A stretch of DNA of 64,000 nucleotides. It comes from Streptacidiphilus jiangxiensis. GTDB lineage: Bacteria > Actinomycetota > Actinomycetes > Streptomycetales > Streptomycetaceae. Each line of letters begins with the position of its first letter. The stretch's first letter is position 1. A program made the position numbers and the translations under genes. Positions 24,502-33,159 of this stretch are shown in pieces. The stretch lies in NCBI RefSeq assembly GCF_900109465.1, contig NZ_FOAZ01000004.1:1-64000 (forward strand). Reading direction: 5' to 3'. The notes beneath the pieces are model-generated. The model made no database searches. It was not told where the DNA came from and saw only the letters and a list, made by a program, of their open reading frames with translations.

Positions 24502-25464
24502 TTGCTGGAGACCTCGGCACGGCTGCTGCGTCTGCTCTCCCTGCTCCAGTCACGGCCCGACTGGCCCGGCGCCGAGCTGGCCTCCCGGCTGGGCGTCACC
24601 ACCCGGACGATCCGCCGCGACGTCGACCGGCTGCGGGACCTCGGCTACCCCGTCGAGTCCACGACCGGTACCGCGGGCGGCTATCGGCTCGGCGTCGGCG
24701 CGGCACTGCCGCCGCTGCTCCTGGACGACGACGAGGCGGTCGCCGTGGCGGTCGGCCTGCGGGCCTCGGCGGCGGGCTGCGTGACCGGCAACGAGGAGAG
24801 CGTGCTGCGGGCGCTCGCCAAGCTGGAGCAGATGCTCCCCGCACGGCTCCGCTACCGCGTCAGCGCCATCCAGGCGGCGGTGCAGCCGTTGACGGCGCCC
24901 GGCGGGCCGAGCGTCGCCCCCGATCTCCTCGCGGCGCTGGCCGGCGCGTGCCGGGCCCATGAGGGCGTCCGCTTCAGCTACCAGGGCCGCACCAGGCGGG
25001 TCGAGCCGTACCGCCTGGTCCCCACCGGCCGCCGCTGGTACCTGCTCGCCTTCGACCTCGACCGTGACGACTGGCGCACCTTCCGCGTCGACCGGGTGGA
25101 CGGCTCACTGCAACCGGGCGCCCGCTTCACGCCTCGACCGGCACCGGCCGAGGACCTGAACGCCTACCTGGGTGACCGTCTCACCTCCAGCCCGTACCGC
25201 TTCCAGGCGACGATCCGGTTCTTCGCCCCGCTGGAGCAGGTCGCCGAACGGACCTCGCCGACGGCGGGCCGGCTGGAGCCGGAGGGTGAGTCCACCTGCC
25301 TGTTCCACGCGGGGGCGTCGTCACTGGACGAGCTGGCGGTGCATGTGGCGCTCAAGGGAGTGGACTTCGAGGTCCTGGAGCCGCCCGAGCTCAGGCACCA
25401 CCTGGCCCACCTGGCCGAGCGCCTCAGCCGGGCCGCGAGCGCCGCCACGCGCGAAACCGCGTGA
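24502..25464 (+). CDS. HTH/WYL-domain transcriptional regulator (YafY type)
   Basis: A 320-residue protein with an N-terminal HTH_11 (about residues 5-60, ELASRLGVTTRTIRRDVDRLR), a linker and a WYL domain (about 145-215, FSYQGRTRRVEPYRLVPTGR followed by WYLLAFDLDRDDWRTFRVDR), then a WCX-type C-terminal extension (about 235-310). WYL regulators bind nucleic acids or small ligands. The start is taken as TTG at 24502, with GAAGGG about 12 nt upstream; no ATG or GTG fits the HTH N-terminus. It is divergent from an NmrA-type oxidoreductase, its likely target. It is not the pafBC pair, which has a different context. Confidence 0.85.
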   Translation: MLETSARLLRLLSLLQSRPDWPGAELASRLGVTTRTIRRDVDRLRDLGYPVESTTGTAGGYRLGVGAALPPLLLDDDEAVAVAVGLRASAAGCVTGNEESVLRALAKLEQMLPARLRYRVSAIQAAVQPLTAPGGPSVAPDLLAALAGACRAHEGVRFSYQGRTRRVEPYRLVPTGRRWYLLAFDLDRDDWRTFRVDRVDGSLQPGARFTPRPAPAEDLNAYLGDRLTSSPYRFQATIRFFAPLEQVAERTSPTAGRLEPEGESTCLFHAGASSLDELAVHVALKGVDFEVLEPPELRHHLAHLAERLSRAASAATRETA

Positions 25465-25474
25465 CGGCCCCCGG

Positions 25475-25920
25475 GCCTGCGGGCCTGCGGCCCTGGCCCT
25501 CGGCGCTGCGCGCGGAGCCCGGCTTCGGCCTCGGGGCCGGGGGCTTCCGGTCTCTGGCGCCGTGCCGGGCCTCCGGCCTGCGGGCCTCGGCGCTGGGGGC
25601 GGAGCCGGGCTTCGGTCTCGGGGCGGGTGGTCGCCGGTCTGCGGCGGTGTGCCGGGCGACCGGCCTGTGGCATTCGGGGCGTGGCGCGGGTGGAGGGCCC
25701 GGCTTCGGCCTCGGGGGGCTTTCGGTCTCTGGCGCCGTGCCGGGCCACCGGCCTGTGGGCCTCGGCGCTGGGGGCGGAGCCGGGCTTCGGTCTCGGGGCG
25801 GGTGGTCGCCGGTCTGGGGCGGCGTGCCGGGCGACCGGCCGGGGCCTTCGGGGTGTGGTGCGGGTGGAGGGGGCGGGGTGGGCCGGGATGCCTGCGGCCG
25901 CGCTTGCGACGGGCGGTGGG
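25475..25920. repeat. GC-rich intergenic region with imperfect internal repeats
   Basis: This 458-bp convergent gap has no credible gene. It contains a perfect 60-bp direct repeat (25582-25641 and 25757-25816) inside larger imperfect units built from GGAGCCGGGCTTCGG, TCTCGGGGCGGGTGGTCGCC and CCGTGCCGGGC motifs. The composition is unusually G-rich on the plus strand and changes abruptly at both gene ends. All frames read as Gly/Ala/Arg or Pro/Arg low complexity. Confidence 0.75.
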
Positions 25921-25922
25921 GC

Positions 25923-28900
25923 TCAGCCCCGGACGCGGAGCCCCCGCGGTGTCGGGACGAAGCCTGCGGCTTCGAGCGTCGGGCCGAGCGAGGACGTGAG
26001 CGCGGGCTCGCCGTTGATGCGTTCCACGACCAGGTCCCGCAGCGCTCCCTCGTGCACGGCCCGGACCAGCGCCGTCGCCGCGTGGCCGAGGCGGACCGGA
26101 TCCGTCGCCCAGGTGAGGAGTGTCTTGCCCCCGCGTTCGACGTAGGCGACCAGCTCGCCGTCCACCAGGGAGACCAGCGCGCCCGCCTTGCGGCCCGGCT
26201 TGTGGGCCGACGCGCCGCCACCGCCCGGTGGCTCCGGCCACCCCAGCGCCGCGCCGTAGGCGTTCGCCGGGTCGGCCGCCGCGAGGACCACCGCCTGCGG
26301 TGCCTCCTCGGCACCGCCCTCCGCGCGCCGGTCCAGCGCGGTACTCACCGCGCGCAGCCGGTCGATCGCGCCGTCGGAGGCGAACTGGGCGGCGCCGAGG
26401 CCGTCCACGACGTAGCCGCGGCGGGTGCGGCCGGTGTCCTCGAAGGCGGACAGGACCCGGTAGACGCCGGCGAAGCCACCCGGCGCCCGCTCGGCCTGGA
26501 CCGCGCCGCGGGTGACGACGCCGTGGCGGTCCAGCAGCGTCTGGGCGAGCGCGTGGGCGCGCTGCGTCGGGTCGGTGACCGCCGCGGGCAGGAGCGACCA
26601 GCGGCCGGCCGTCGTCGGCAGCTGCGGGACGCGCGGCATGGGGCGGGCGACGCCGTAGCGGGCGCGCGGGGTCGCGCGCGGGGCACGGTGGGCCGTCGCG
26701 CCCGGGGTGCGGCCGGAGCCGAGCACCGCGCGGAGCGGGGCGAGGGTGTCGTTGGTGATCCGGCCCGACCAGGTCAGGTCCCACAGGGCCGCGGCGAGCT
26801 CAGTCGGCGAGGTCTCGGCCCCGGGCAGCTGCCGCGCGACCTCCTCCGTCAGCTGACGGAAGAACAGCCCGTAGCCCGGCGCCAGCGCCGCGAGGACCGC
26901 GTAGTGCAGGGGGGTGAGCTCCAGCGGCAGCGCCTCCGGCAGCAGCAGCGGGGCGGCGTCCGCCGGGTGCAGGGCGACCCAGCCGTCCTTGCCGGGCAGG
27001 GAGCCCGCACCCGCCCAGAAGACCTCGCCCTGGGAGGTCAGCTCGTCGAGCATCGCGGGGCTGTAGTCGGCGACGCGGGAGGGCAGGATCAGCCGCTCCA
27101 GCGCGGACGCGGGCACGGGAGTGCCCTGGAGCTGCTCGACGGCCCGCAGCAGCCCGTCCACGCCGCGCAGCCGGTTCCCTCCGCCGAGGTGCTGCCACTG
27201 CGGCAGGAACGCCGCCAGGGCCCGCGGTGGCACCGGCTCGACCTCGTGCCGCAGCGCCGCGAGCGAGCGGCGGCGCAGGCGGCGCAGGACCTCGGCGTCG
27301 CACCACTCGGTGCCGGAGCCGCCGGGGCGGAACTCGCCCTGGACGACGCGGCCGGTGGCGGCGAGGCGCTGCAGGGTGCCGAGGACGACGGCCGGGCCGA
27401 GGCCCAGCCGGGTGGCCGCGTCGGCGGCCGCGAAGGGGCCGTGGGTGCGGGCGTGGCGGGCCAGCAGGTCGGCGAGCGGGTCCTTGACGGGTTCGGTGAA
27501 GGCCTCCGGGACGCCGACCGGCAGGGGCGTGCCCAGGGCGTCCCGCAGCCGGCCCGCGTCCTCGATCGCGGCCCAGCGCTGCTCGCCCGCGATGCGCACC
27601 TCGATCGCTCGCCGCGAGGCCTGGAGCTCGCGCGCCCACCCCGCCTCGGCGCCGCGCTCGGCGAGCTCCGCGTCGGACAGCGGACCGAGCAGGCGCAGCG
27701 CGTCGGCGACGCCCTCGACGTCCTTGACGCGGCGGTCGGGGGTGAGCCGCTGCAGCTCCGCCTCCAGCTCGGCCAGCACGTTCTCGTCCAGCAGTTCGCG
27801 CAGCTCGGCCTGGCCGAGGAGCTCCGCGAGCAGCCGCGAGTCCAGCGCGAGCGCGGAGGCGCGGCGCTCGGCGAGCGGTGAGTCGCCCTCGTAGAGGAAC
27901 TGGGCGACGTAGCCGAAGAGCAGCGAGCGGGCGAAGGGCGAGGGTTCGGGGGTGGTGACCTCGACGATGCGGACCCGGCGTGACTCGATGTCCCGCATCA
28001 GCTCGACGAGCCCGGGGACGTCGAAGACGTCCTGCAGGCACTCGCGGACGGCCTCCAGCACGATCGGGAAGGACCCGAACTCGGCGGCTACGGAAAGCAG
28101 TTGGGAGGCCCGCTGGCGCTGCTGCCAGAGCGGGGTGCGGCGGCCCGGGTTGCGGCGCGGCAGCAGCAGCGCCCGGGCGGCGCACTCGCGGAAGCGCGAG
28201 GCGAACAGCGCGGAGCCGCCGACCTGGTCGGTGACGGTCTGTTCGATCGTGGTGGCGTCGAAGACGACGGCCTCGGCGCCGACGGGCGCCTCGTCGGCGG
28301 CACCGGCTTTGAGCGGGGCCTCCGGGTCGGGGAAGTCCAGCAGGTCCGCGTCCGGCAGGCGCAGCACGATGCCGTCGTCGGCGTGCATGACCTGCGCGTC
28401 CAGCCCGTGACGCTCGCTCAGCCGGGCGGCCAGCGCGAGCGCCCACGGGGCGTGGACCTGCGCGCCGAAGGGGGAGTGGACAGCGATCCGCCAGTCACCC
28501 AGTTCGTCGCGGAAACGCTCCACCACGATGGTGCGGTCGTCGGGGAGGTGGCCGGTGGCCTGGCGCTGCTCGGAGAGGTAGGCGAGCAGGTTGCCCGCCG
28601 CCCACGCGTCCAGCCCGGCTTCGGCGAGGCGGCCGGTGGCCTTCTCGGTCGGCAGTGCGGCGATCTCGCGCAGGAACCCGCCGACGGCGCGGCCGAGCTC
28701 CAGCGGGCGGCCGAGCGCGTCGCCGTGCCAGAACGGCAGCTTGCCCGGCACGCCCGGGGCGGGGGAGACGAGCACCTTGTCGTGGGTGATGTCCTCGATC
28801 CGCCAGGAGCTGGTGCCGAGGGTGAAGACGTCGCCGACGCGGGACTCGTAGACCATCTCCTCGTCCAGCTCGCCGACGCGACCGCCGCCCTTCTTCGGGT

Positions 28901-30566
28901 CGGCCCCGGCGAGGAAGACGCCGAAGAGCCCGCGGTCGGGGATCGTCCCGCCGGAGGTGACGGCGAGCCGCTGGGCGCCCGGCCGGGCGGTGACGGTGCC
29001 GGTGACGCGGTCCCAGACGATGCGGGGACGCAGCTCGGCGAAGGCGTCGGACGGGTACCGCCCGGCGAGCATGTCGAGCACACCCTCGTAGGCGGAGCGC
29101 GGCAGCCCGGCGAACGGCGCGGCGCGCTGGACCAGCGTGAGCAGCTCGTCGACGTCCCACTCGTCCATGGCCGTCATCGCGACCAGCTGCTGCGCCAGCA
29201 CGTCGAGCGGGTTGCGCGGCACCCGCAGTGCCTCGATCTTCCCCGCGCGCATCCGCTCCGTCACGACGGCCGACTGGACCAGGTCCCCCCGGTACTTGGG
29301 GAAGACGACGCCGGTCGACACCGCGCCGACCTGGTGTCCGGCGCGGCCGACGCGCTGCAGCCCCGAGGCGACGGACGGCGGCGACTCGACCTGCACCACC
29401 AGGTCGACCGCGCCCATGTCGATGCCGAGCTCCAGGCTGGAGGTGGCGACGACGGCCGGCAGCCGGCCGGACTTCAGCTGCTCCTCGACCTCGGCGCGCT
29501 GCTCCTTCGACACCGAGCCGTGGTGTGCGCGGGCGAGGACGGGCGGTGCGGCCTTGTTCGCCCCCGCCTGCGCCATCAGCTGCGCGGGCGCGTGGGCGGC
29601 CGGGAGCGCCTCGCCCGCGGCGCGCTCGACGGCGATCTCGTTGAGCCGGTTGCACAGCCGCTCGGCAAGACGGCGGGAGTTGGCGAAGACGATCGTCGAC
29701 CGGTGCGCCTGCACGAGATCGGTGATCTTCTCCTCGACGTGCGGCCAGATGGAGGCGGCCTGCTGCGGGTCCTCCTCGGGCGTGCCGTGGGTACCCCGAC
29801 CGCCGGAGAGCTCGCCCAGGTCCTCGACCGGGACGACGACGGAGAGGTCGAACTGCTTCTCCGACGGCGGTTGGACGATCGTCGTGCTGCGGCCCGGGGA
29901 GAGGTAGCGGGCGACCTCCTCGACCGGGCGGACGGTGGCGGAGAGCCCGATCCGTCGGGCGGGCTTCGGCAGCAGCTCGTCGAGGCGCTCGAGGGAGAGC
30001 GCGAGGTGGGCGCCTCGCTTCGTCCCCGCGACGGCGTGGACCTCGTCGAGGATCACCGTCTCGACCCCGCGCAGGGCGTCCCGGGCGTTGGAGGTGAGCA
30101 GGAGGAAGAGCGACTCGGGGGTGGTGATCAGGATGTCCGGCGGGTGCGTGGCGAAGCGCCGCCGCTCGGCCGGCGGGGTGTCGCCGGAGCGGATCGCCAC
30201 CTCGATCTCGGGCTCCGGCAGCCCCATCCGCGTGGCTTCCTGCCGCAGGCCGGTGAGCGGCGCGCGGAGGTTGCGCTGCACGTCCACCGCGAGCGCCTTC
30301 AGCGGCGAGACGTAGAGCACCCGGCAGCGCTTCTTCGCCTCCGCGGGCGGCGGCGCGGACGCGAGCCCGTCCAAGGCGGAGAGGAACGCGGCCAGTGTCT
30401 TGCCCGAGCCCGTCGGCGCGACGACCAGCACGTCGCTCCCGGCCGCGATCGCCCGCCACGCCCCCTCCTGCGCCCCGGTGGGCGCGTCGAACGCCCCCTC
30501 GAACCACGCCCGTGTGGGCGCGCCGAAGTTCTCCAGGGCGGACGGTGCGGGCTTTGCGCGTGCCAT
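25923..30566 (-). CDS. lhr: Lhr-family large ATP-dependent DNA helicase
   Basis: A 1547-residue superfamily 2 helicase. Residues 1-450 hold the two RecA-like domains: Walker A VAPTGSGKT (Lys56), DEVH box (174-177), motif III LSATVRP and motif VI VGRAGHQVG. A winged helix and Lhr-core beta domain follow (about 450-870), then the long DUF4145/HTH-rich C-terminal half (about 880-1547) characteristic of long Lhr. It translocates 3' to 5' on single-stranded DNA and is induced by DNA damage in mycobacteria. The start is ATG at 30566 on the minus strand. It is convergent with the WYL regulator across the repeat region and divergent from the S8 protease. Confidence 0.95.
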   Translation of the reverse strand: MARAKPAPSALENFGAPTRAWFEGAFDAPTGAQEGAWRAIAAGSDVLVVAPTGSGKTLAAFLSALDGLASAPPPAEAKKRCRVLYVSPLKALAVDVQRNLRAPLTGLRQEATRMGLPEPEIEVAIRSGDTPPAERRRFATHPPDILITTPESLFLLLTSNARDALRGVETVILDEVHAVAGTKRGAHLALSLERLDELLPKPARRIGLSATVRPVEEVARYLSPGRSTTIVQPPSEKQFDLSVVVPVEDLGELSGGRGTHGTPEEDPQQAASIWPHVEEKITDLVQAHRSTIVFANSRRLAERLCNRLNEIAVERAAGEALPAAHAPAQLMAQAGANKAAPPVLARAHHGSVSKEQRAEVEEQLKSGRLPAVVATSSLELGIDMGAVDLVVQVESPPSVASGLQRVGRAGHQVGAVSTGVVFPKYRGDLVQSAVVTERMRAGKIEALRVPRNPLDVLAQQLVAMTAMDEWDVDELLTLVQRAAPFAGLPRSAYEGVLDMLAGRYPSDAFAELRPRIVWDRVTGTVTARPGAQRLAVTSGGTIPDRGLFGVFLAGADPKKGGGRVGELDEEMVYESRVGDVFTLGTSSWRIEDITHDKVLVSPAPGVPGKLPFWHGDALGRPLELGRAVGGFLREIAALPTEKATGRLAEAGLDAWAAGNLLAYLSEQRQATGHLPDDRTIVVERFRDELGDWRIAVHSPFGAQVHAPWALALAARLSERHGLDAQVMHADDGIVLRLPDADLLDFPDPEAPLKAGAADEAPVGAEAVVFDATTIEQTVTDQVGGSALFASRFRECAARALLLPRRNPGRRTPLWQQRQRASQLLSVAAEFGSFPIVLEAVRECLQDVFDVPGLVELMRDIESRRVRIVEVTTPEPSPFARSLLFGYVAQFLYEGDSPLAERRASALALDSRLLAELLGQAELRELLDENVLAELEAELQRLTPDRRVKDVEGVADALRLLGPLSDAELAERGAEAGWARELQASRRAIEVRIAGEQRWAAIEDAGRLRDALGTPLPVGVPEAFTEPVKDPLADLLARHARTHGPFAAADAATRLGLGPAVVLGTLQRLAATGRVVQGEFRPGGSGTEWCDAEVLRRLRRRSLAALRHEVEPVPPRALAAFLPQWQHLGGGNRLRGVDGLLRAVEQLQGTPVPASALERLILPSRVADYSPAMLDELTSQGEVFWAGAGSLPGKDGWVALHPADAAPLLLPEALPLELTPLHYAVLAALAPGYGLFFRQLTEEVARQLPGAETSPTELAAALWDLTWSGRITNDTLAPLRAVLGSGRTPGATAHRAPRATPRARYGVARPMPRVPQLPTTAGRWSLLPAAVTDPTQRAHALAQTLLDRHGVVTRGAVQAERAPGGFAGVYRVLSAFEDTGRTRRGYVVDGLGAAQFASDGAIDRLRAVSTALDRRAEGGAEEAPQAVVLAAADPANAYGAALGWPEPPGGGGASAHKPGRKAGALVSLVDGELVAYVERGGKTLLTWATDPVRLGHAATALVRAVHEGALRDLVVERINGEPALTSSLGPTLEAAGFVPTPRGLRVRG

Positions 30567-30621
30567 GCGCCCATCGTGCCCGCTGGGACTGACAAACGCG
30601 GGCCTTCACTTGCAGCGACCC

Positions 30622-30727
30622 CAGGGGCGCGAGGAACTGCGTGAGGAACCCTCCCCAGGCGGACGGCCCTGCTCGCTCGGGATCGGACTGCCCGGGGTGG
30701 CTTGTCGCGCAGTTCCCCGCGCCCCTG
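30622..30727. repeat. Dispersed palindromic element, copy 2 (106 bp)
   Basis: Arms 30622-30644 and 30705-30727 are complementary at 21 of 23 positions and match copy 1; the right arm is identical to that of copy 1. It lies in the divergent gap between lhr and the S8 protease gene. Confidence 0.85.
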
Positions 30728-30850
30728 GGGCTGCGCCCCTGAAGGCCCCCGGCTGGCGGAGCTCGACGGGCGAAATCCGGCAAACCGTACATATCGTCGG
30801 AACATCCCTCGCCCGGGGCGCGGTCACGCGCCACGACCTCTGGAGGCCTG

Positions 30851-32347
30851 GTGGCGCGTGCCGCGAAGGGCCTGCGATCGGCGACGGCGCGGTGCGCCGT
30901 CGTGCTGGCGCTGGTGACCCTGCTCCTGGGTGGCGCCGTGCCATACGTCGGCGGCACCGGCCGTCTGTACCTCGCCTACCTCGTGGTCGCCGACCGCGCC
31001 GACTCCGGTGGGGTCGCCGTAGCGGACCAGGCGATCAGGGACGAGGAGGGCATGGTCGGCCAGGAGTACCCGCAGATCGGTGTCGTCCTCGCCTACGCCT
31101 CCGCCGCCGACTTCGGCGCGCGGGTCCGGGCGCACCCCGGGATCGCCGCGGCCGGTGCGAGCCGGACCGCTCCGGTGCCGGATCCGCGGGTGGGTACGCC
31201 CTACGGCGGGGCGCAGGGCACGGCCTCCGTGGTGTCCGCCAAGCGCGGCGGCGACGTCGCGTCCGGCGGCGACCTCGCCCCCGCCGACGACGTCCCGCTC
31301 GCCGCCGACCCGCACGGCCGCACCCAGTGGAACCAGCAGATGGTCGGCGAGAGCGACCGCCTCTCCGCCGCGGACAGCGCCGCCCTGAAGGACGTGGTCG
31401 TCGCCGTGCTGGACTCGGGCGTCGACGACACCCACCCGGACCTGCACGCCGCCGTCGACCCCTCCCGTTCCACGTCCTGCGCGACGGGCACGCCGGACAC
31501 CCGGGCGGGCGCCTGGCGGCCCGACCCCTCGCTGGGCGAGAGCGGGCACGGCACGCACGTCAGCGGGATCATCGCCGCGGACCGTCCGGGTGACGGCGTG
31601 GTCGGTGTCGCGCCCGGCGCCCGGATAGCGGCGGTGCGGCTGCTCGGCGAGGCCGGCCAGTACTACGGCGAGAACATCGTCTGCGGCTTCCTGTGGGCCG
31701 CCGACCACGGCGCTTCCGTGATCAACGACAGCTACTTCGCCGACCCGTGGAAGTACAACTGCCCGGAGAACGCGGACCAGGCGGCCATCACCGCCGCCGT
31801 CGGTCGCGCGGTCAAGTACGCGCAGGACAAGGGCGCCGTGGTGGTCGCCTCGGCGGGCAACGACGGTCAGGACCTGGCCGGCGCGCGGATCGACGACCGC
31901 AGCCCGAACGACCGCGCGGACGGTGCCGCCGCCCCGATCCGGCACCTGGGCGCGGAGTGCATCCGCCTGCCCGGCGGCCTGCCCGGCGTGCTCGACGTGA
32001 GCGCGCTCGTCGCGGACGGCAGCCTGGCGGCCTACTCCAACTGGGGCTCCGGCCAGATCGCGCTGGCCGCCCCGGGCGGCGACCCGGACGGCGGCGTGGC
32101 GCAGGCCATCGTCTCGGACTGGCCGGGCGGCCGCTACGCGGCCCTCGCCGGGACCTCGATGGCGGCGGCGACGGTCAGCGGCGTCGCCGCGGTCGAGGCG
32201 GCCCGCCACCCGGACGTCCGCGGCGCGGCGCTTGCGCGCCTGCTGGAGCAGCGGGCCATGCCGCTGGGCTGCCCCTCCCGCAGTCCGACGGGCAAGGACT
32301 GCCCCGGCGGCCCCTACTACGGATACGGCCTGGCCGACGTGCGGTGA
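30851..32347 (+). CDS. Secreted S8 (subtilisin-like) serine protease
   Basis: A 498-residue protease with an N-terminal signal sequence (basic start, hydrophobic residues about 14-30), a propeptide (about 35-110) and a subtilisin domain with the full triad: Asp188 in VAVLDSGVDDTHPDL, His233 in GHGTHVSG and Ser436 in AGTSMAAATVSG; the oxyanion Asn337 is in SAGNDG. No C-terminal membrane anchor is present, so it is not a classic mycosin. Five or six cysteines in the catalytic domain could form disulfides after export. The GTG at 30851 has GGAGG 4 nt upstream. Role unknown; probably extracellular proteolysis. It is followed convergently by a TetR gene. Confidence 0.88.
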   Translation: MARAAKGLRSATARCAVVLALVTLLLGGAVPYVGGTGRLYLAYLVVADRADSGGVAVADQAIRDEEGMVGQEYPQIGVVLAYASAADFGARVRAHPGIAAAGASRTAPVPDPRVGTPYGGAQGTASVVSAKRGGDVASGGDLAPADDVPLAADPHGRTQWNQQMVGESDRLSAADSAALKDVVVAVLDSGVDDTHPDLHAAVDPSRSTSCATGTPDTRAGAWRPDPSLGESGHGTHVSGIIAADRPGDGVVGVAPGARIAAVRLLGEAGQYYGENIVCGFLWAADHGASVINDSYFADPWKYNCPENADQAAITAAVGRAVKYAQDKGAVVVASAGNDGQDLAGARIDDRSPNDRADGAAAPIRHLGAECIRLPGGLPGVLDVSALVADGSLAAYSNWGSGQIALAAPGGDPDGGVAQAIVSDWPGGRYAALAGTSMAAATVSGVAAVEAARHPDVRGAALARLLEQRAMPLGCPSRSPTGKDCPGGPYYGYGLADVR

Positions 32348-32354
32348 CCCGGCC

Positions 32355-32999
32355 TCAGACGGTGAGCAGCCGTTCGAAGTAGCCGACGAACAGGTCCTGC
32401 AGCTGTTGTGTCAGGGCCGGGACCTGTTCCTCCGGGGCCTCGACCAGCAGTGGCAGCACGCCCTTGTACGCGGCGAGCATGACCGTCGCGCCGAGCTCCA
32501 GTCGCGTCGCGGGAAGGTCCGGCCCGTAGAGGGTGAGCAGGGCCGTGATCCGCTGGTGGGTGCGTGCCATCAGTGGCGCCTGGAGGTCCATCACGTGACC
32601 CGGCGCGCTGCCGCCGACGAAGAGGACGATGCAGGCCGGGTTGACCCGGTGGAACTCGACGATCGGGCCGAGCGAGACGGCGAGTGCCTGCTCCAGCGTG
32701 ACCACGGACGGGTCCAGCACCGCGAACGGGGCGAGCAGCGCGTCCAGGTTGTCGGCGTAGTACTCCGCGAGGGCCGCCGCGATCGCGTCCTTGTTCGGGA
32801 AGTACTGGTAGAGCGAGCCGGGGGAGACGCCCGCCCGTGCGGCGATGGCGTTGGTCGTGGTGGCCGCGTACCCGGACTCGGCGAAGACCTGGCCGGCGGC
32901 CTCCAGCAGCTGGGCGATCCGGCGCTCCCCGCGGGCCTGACGCCGCTTCGGGCGTTCGGTGGCCGGCGGTTCGACGGGGGACGAGGTCTCGGCTGTCAC
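32355..32999 (-). CDS. TetR-family repressor of the adjacent MFS exporter
   Basis: A 214-residue TetR protein: HTH at about residues 28-75 (RRIAQLLEAAGQVFAESGYA, then TTTNAIAARAGVSPGSLYQYF) and a C-terminal ligand domain rich in hydrophobics. It is divergent from a 14-helix MFS exporter with twin palindromes between them, the layout of self-regulated drug-efflux pairs. The GTG at 32999 is preferred: an in-frame start at 33035 would put the first operator inside the coding region. The inducer is not known. Confidence 0.85.
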   Translation of the reverse strand: MTAETSSPVEPPATERPKRRQARGERRIAQLLEAAGQVFAESGYAATTTNAIAARAGVSPGSLYQYFPNKDAIAAALAEYYADNLDALLAPFAVLDPSVVTLEQALAVSLGPIVEFHRVNPACIVLFVGGSAPGHVMDLQAPLMARTHQRITALLTLYGPDLPATRLELGATVMLAAYKGVLPLLVEAPEEQVPALTQQLQDLFVGYFERLLTV

Positions 33000-33018
33000 C
33001 TTGCCGATGGTAGGGCCG

Positions 33019-33078
33019 TTGACGAATGCGAGCAATCACTCGTAATCTCGTGAACAGGAAATGCGAGTAAAGACTCGC
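33019..33078 (+). promoter_or_regulatory. Exporter promoter with two TetR-type operators
   Basis: TTGACG (33019-33024) and TAATCT (33043-33048) are 18 bp apart. Two related palindromes, GCGAGCAATCACTCGT (33028-33043) and GCGAGTAAAGACTCGC (33063-33078), fit the consensus GCGAGyAAnnACTCGy. The first fills the spacer and the second lies just past the expected start point, so the divergent TetR protein should block transcription. Confidence 0.75.
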
Positions 33079-33159
33079 GTTCTTGTCCGGGCCTTGACCT
33101 GCCCTTTTTCGGTGCATCGCGCCATCTGCCACCTCTTCCGCTCGTCCAGGGGGACACCC

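Noticed and set aside
25461-25922. Gly/Pro-rich frames in the repeat region as a structural protein gene
   Set aside because: No ribosome site, all frames similarly open, and the repeat units do not keep a constant frame.
28101-30644. 847-codon plus-strand frame opposite lhr
   Set aside because: Antisense of conserved helicase motifs; no recognisable protein.
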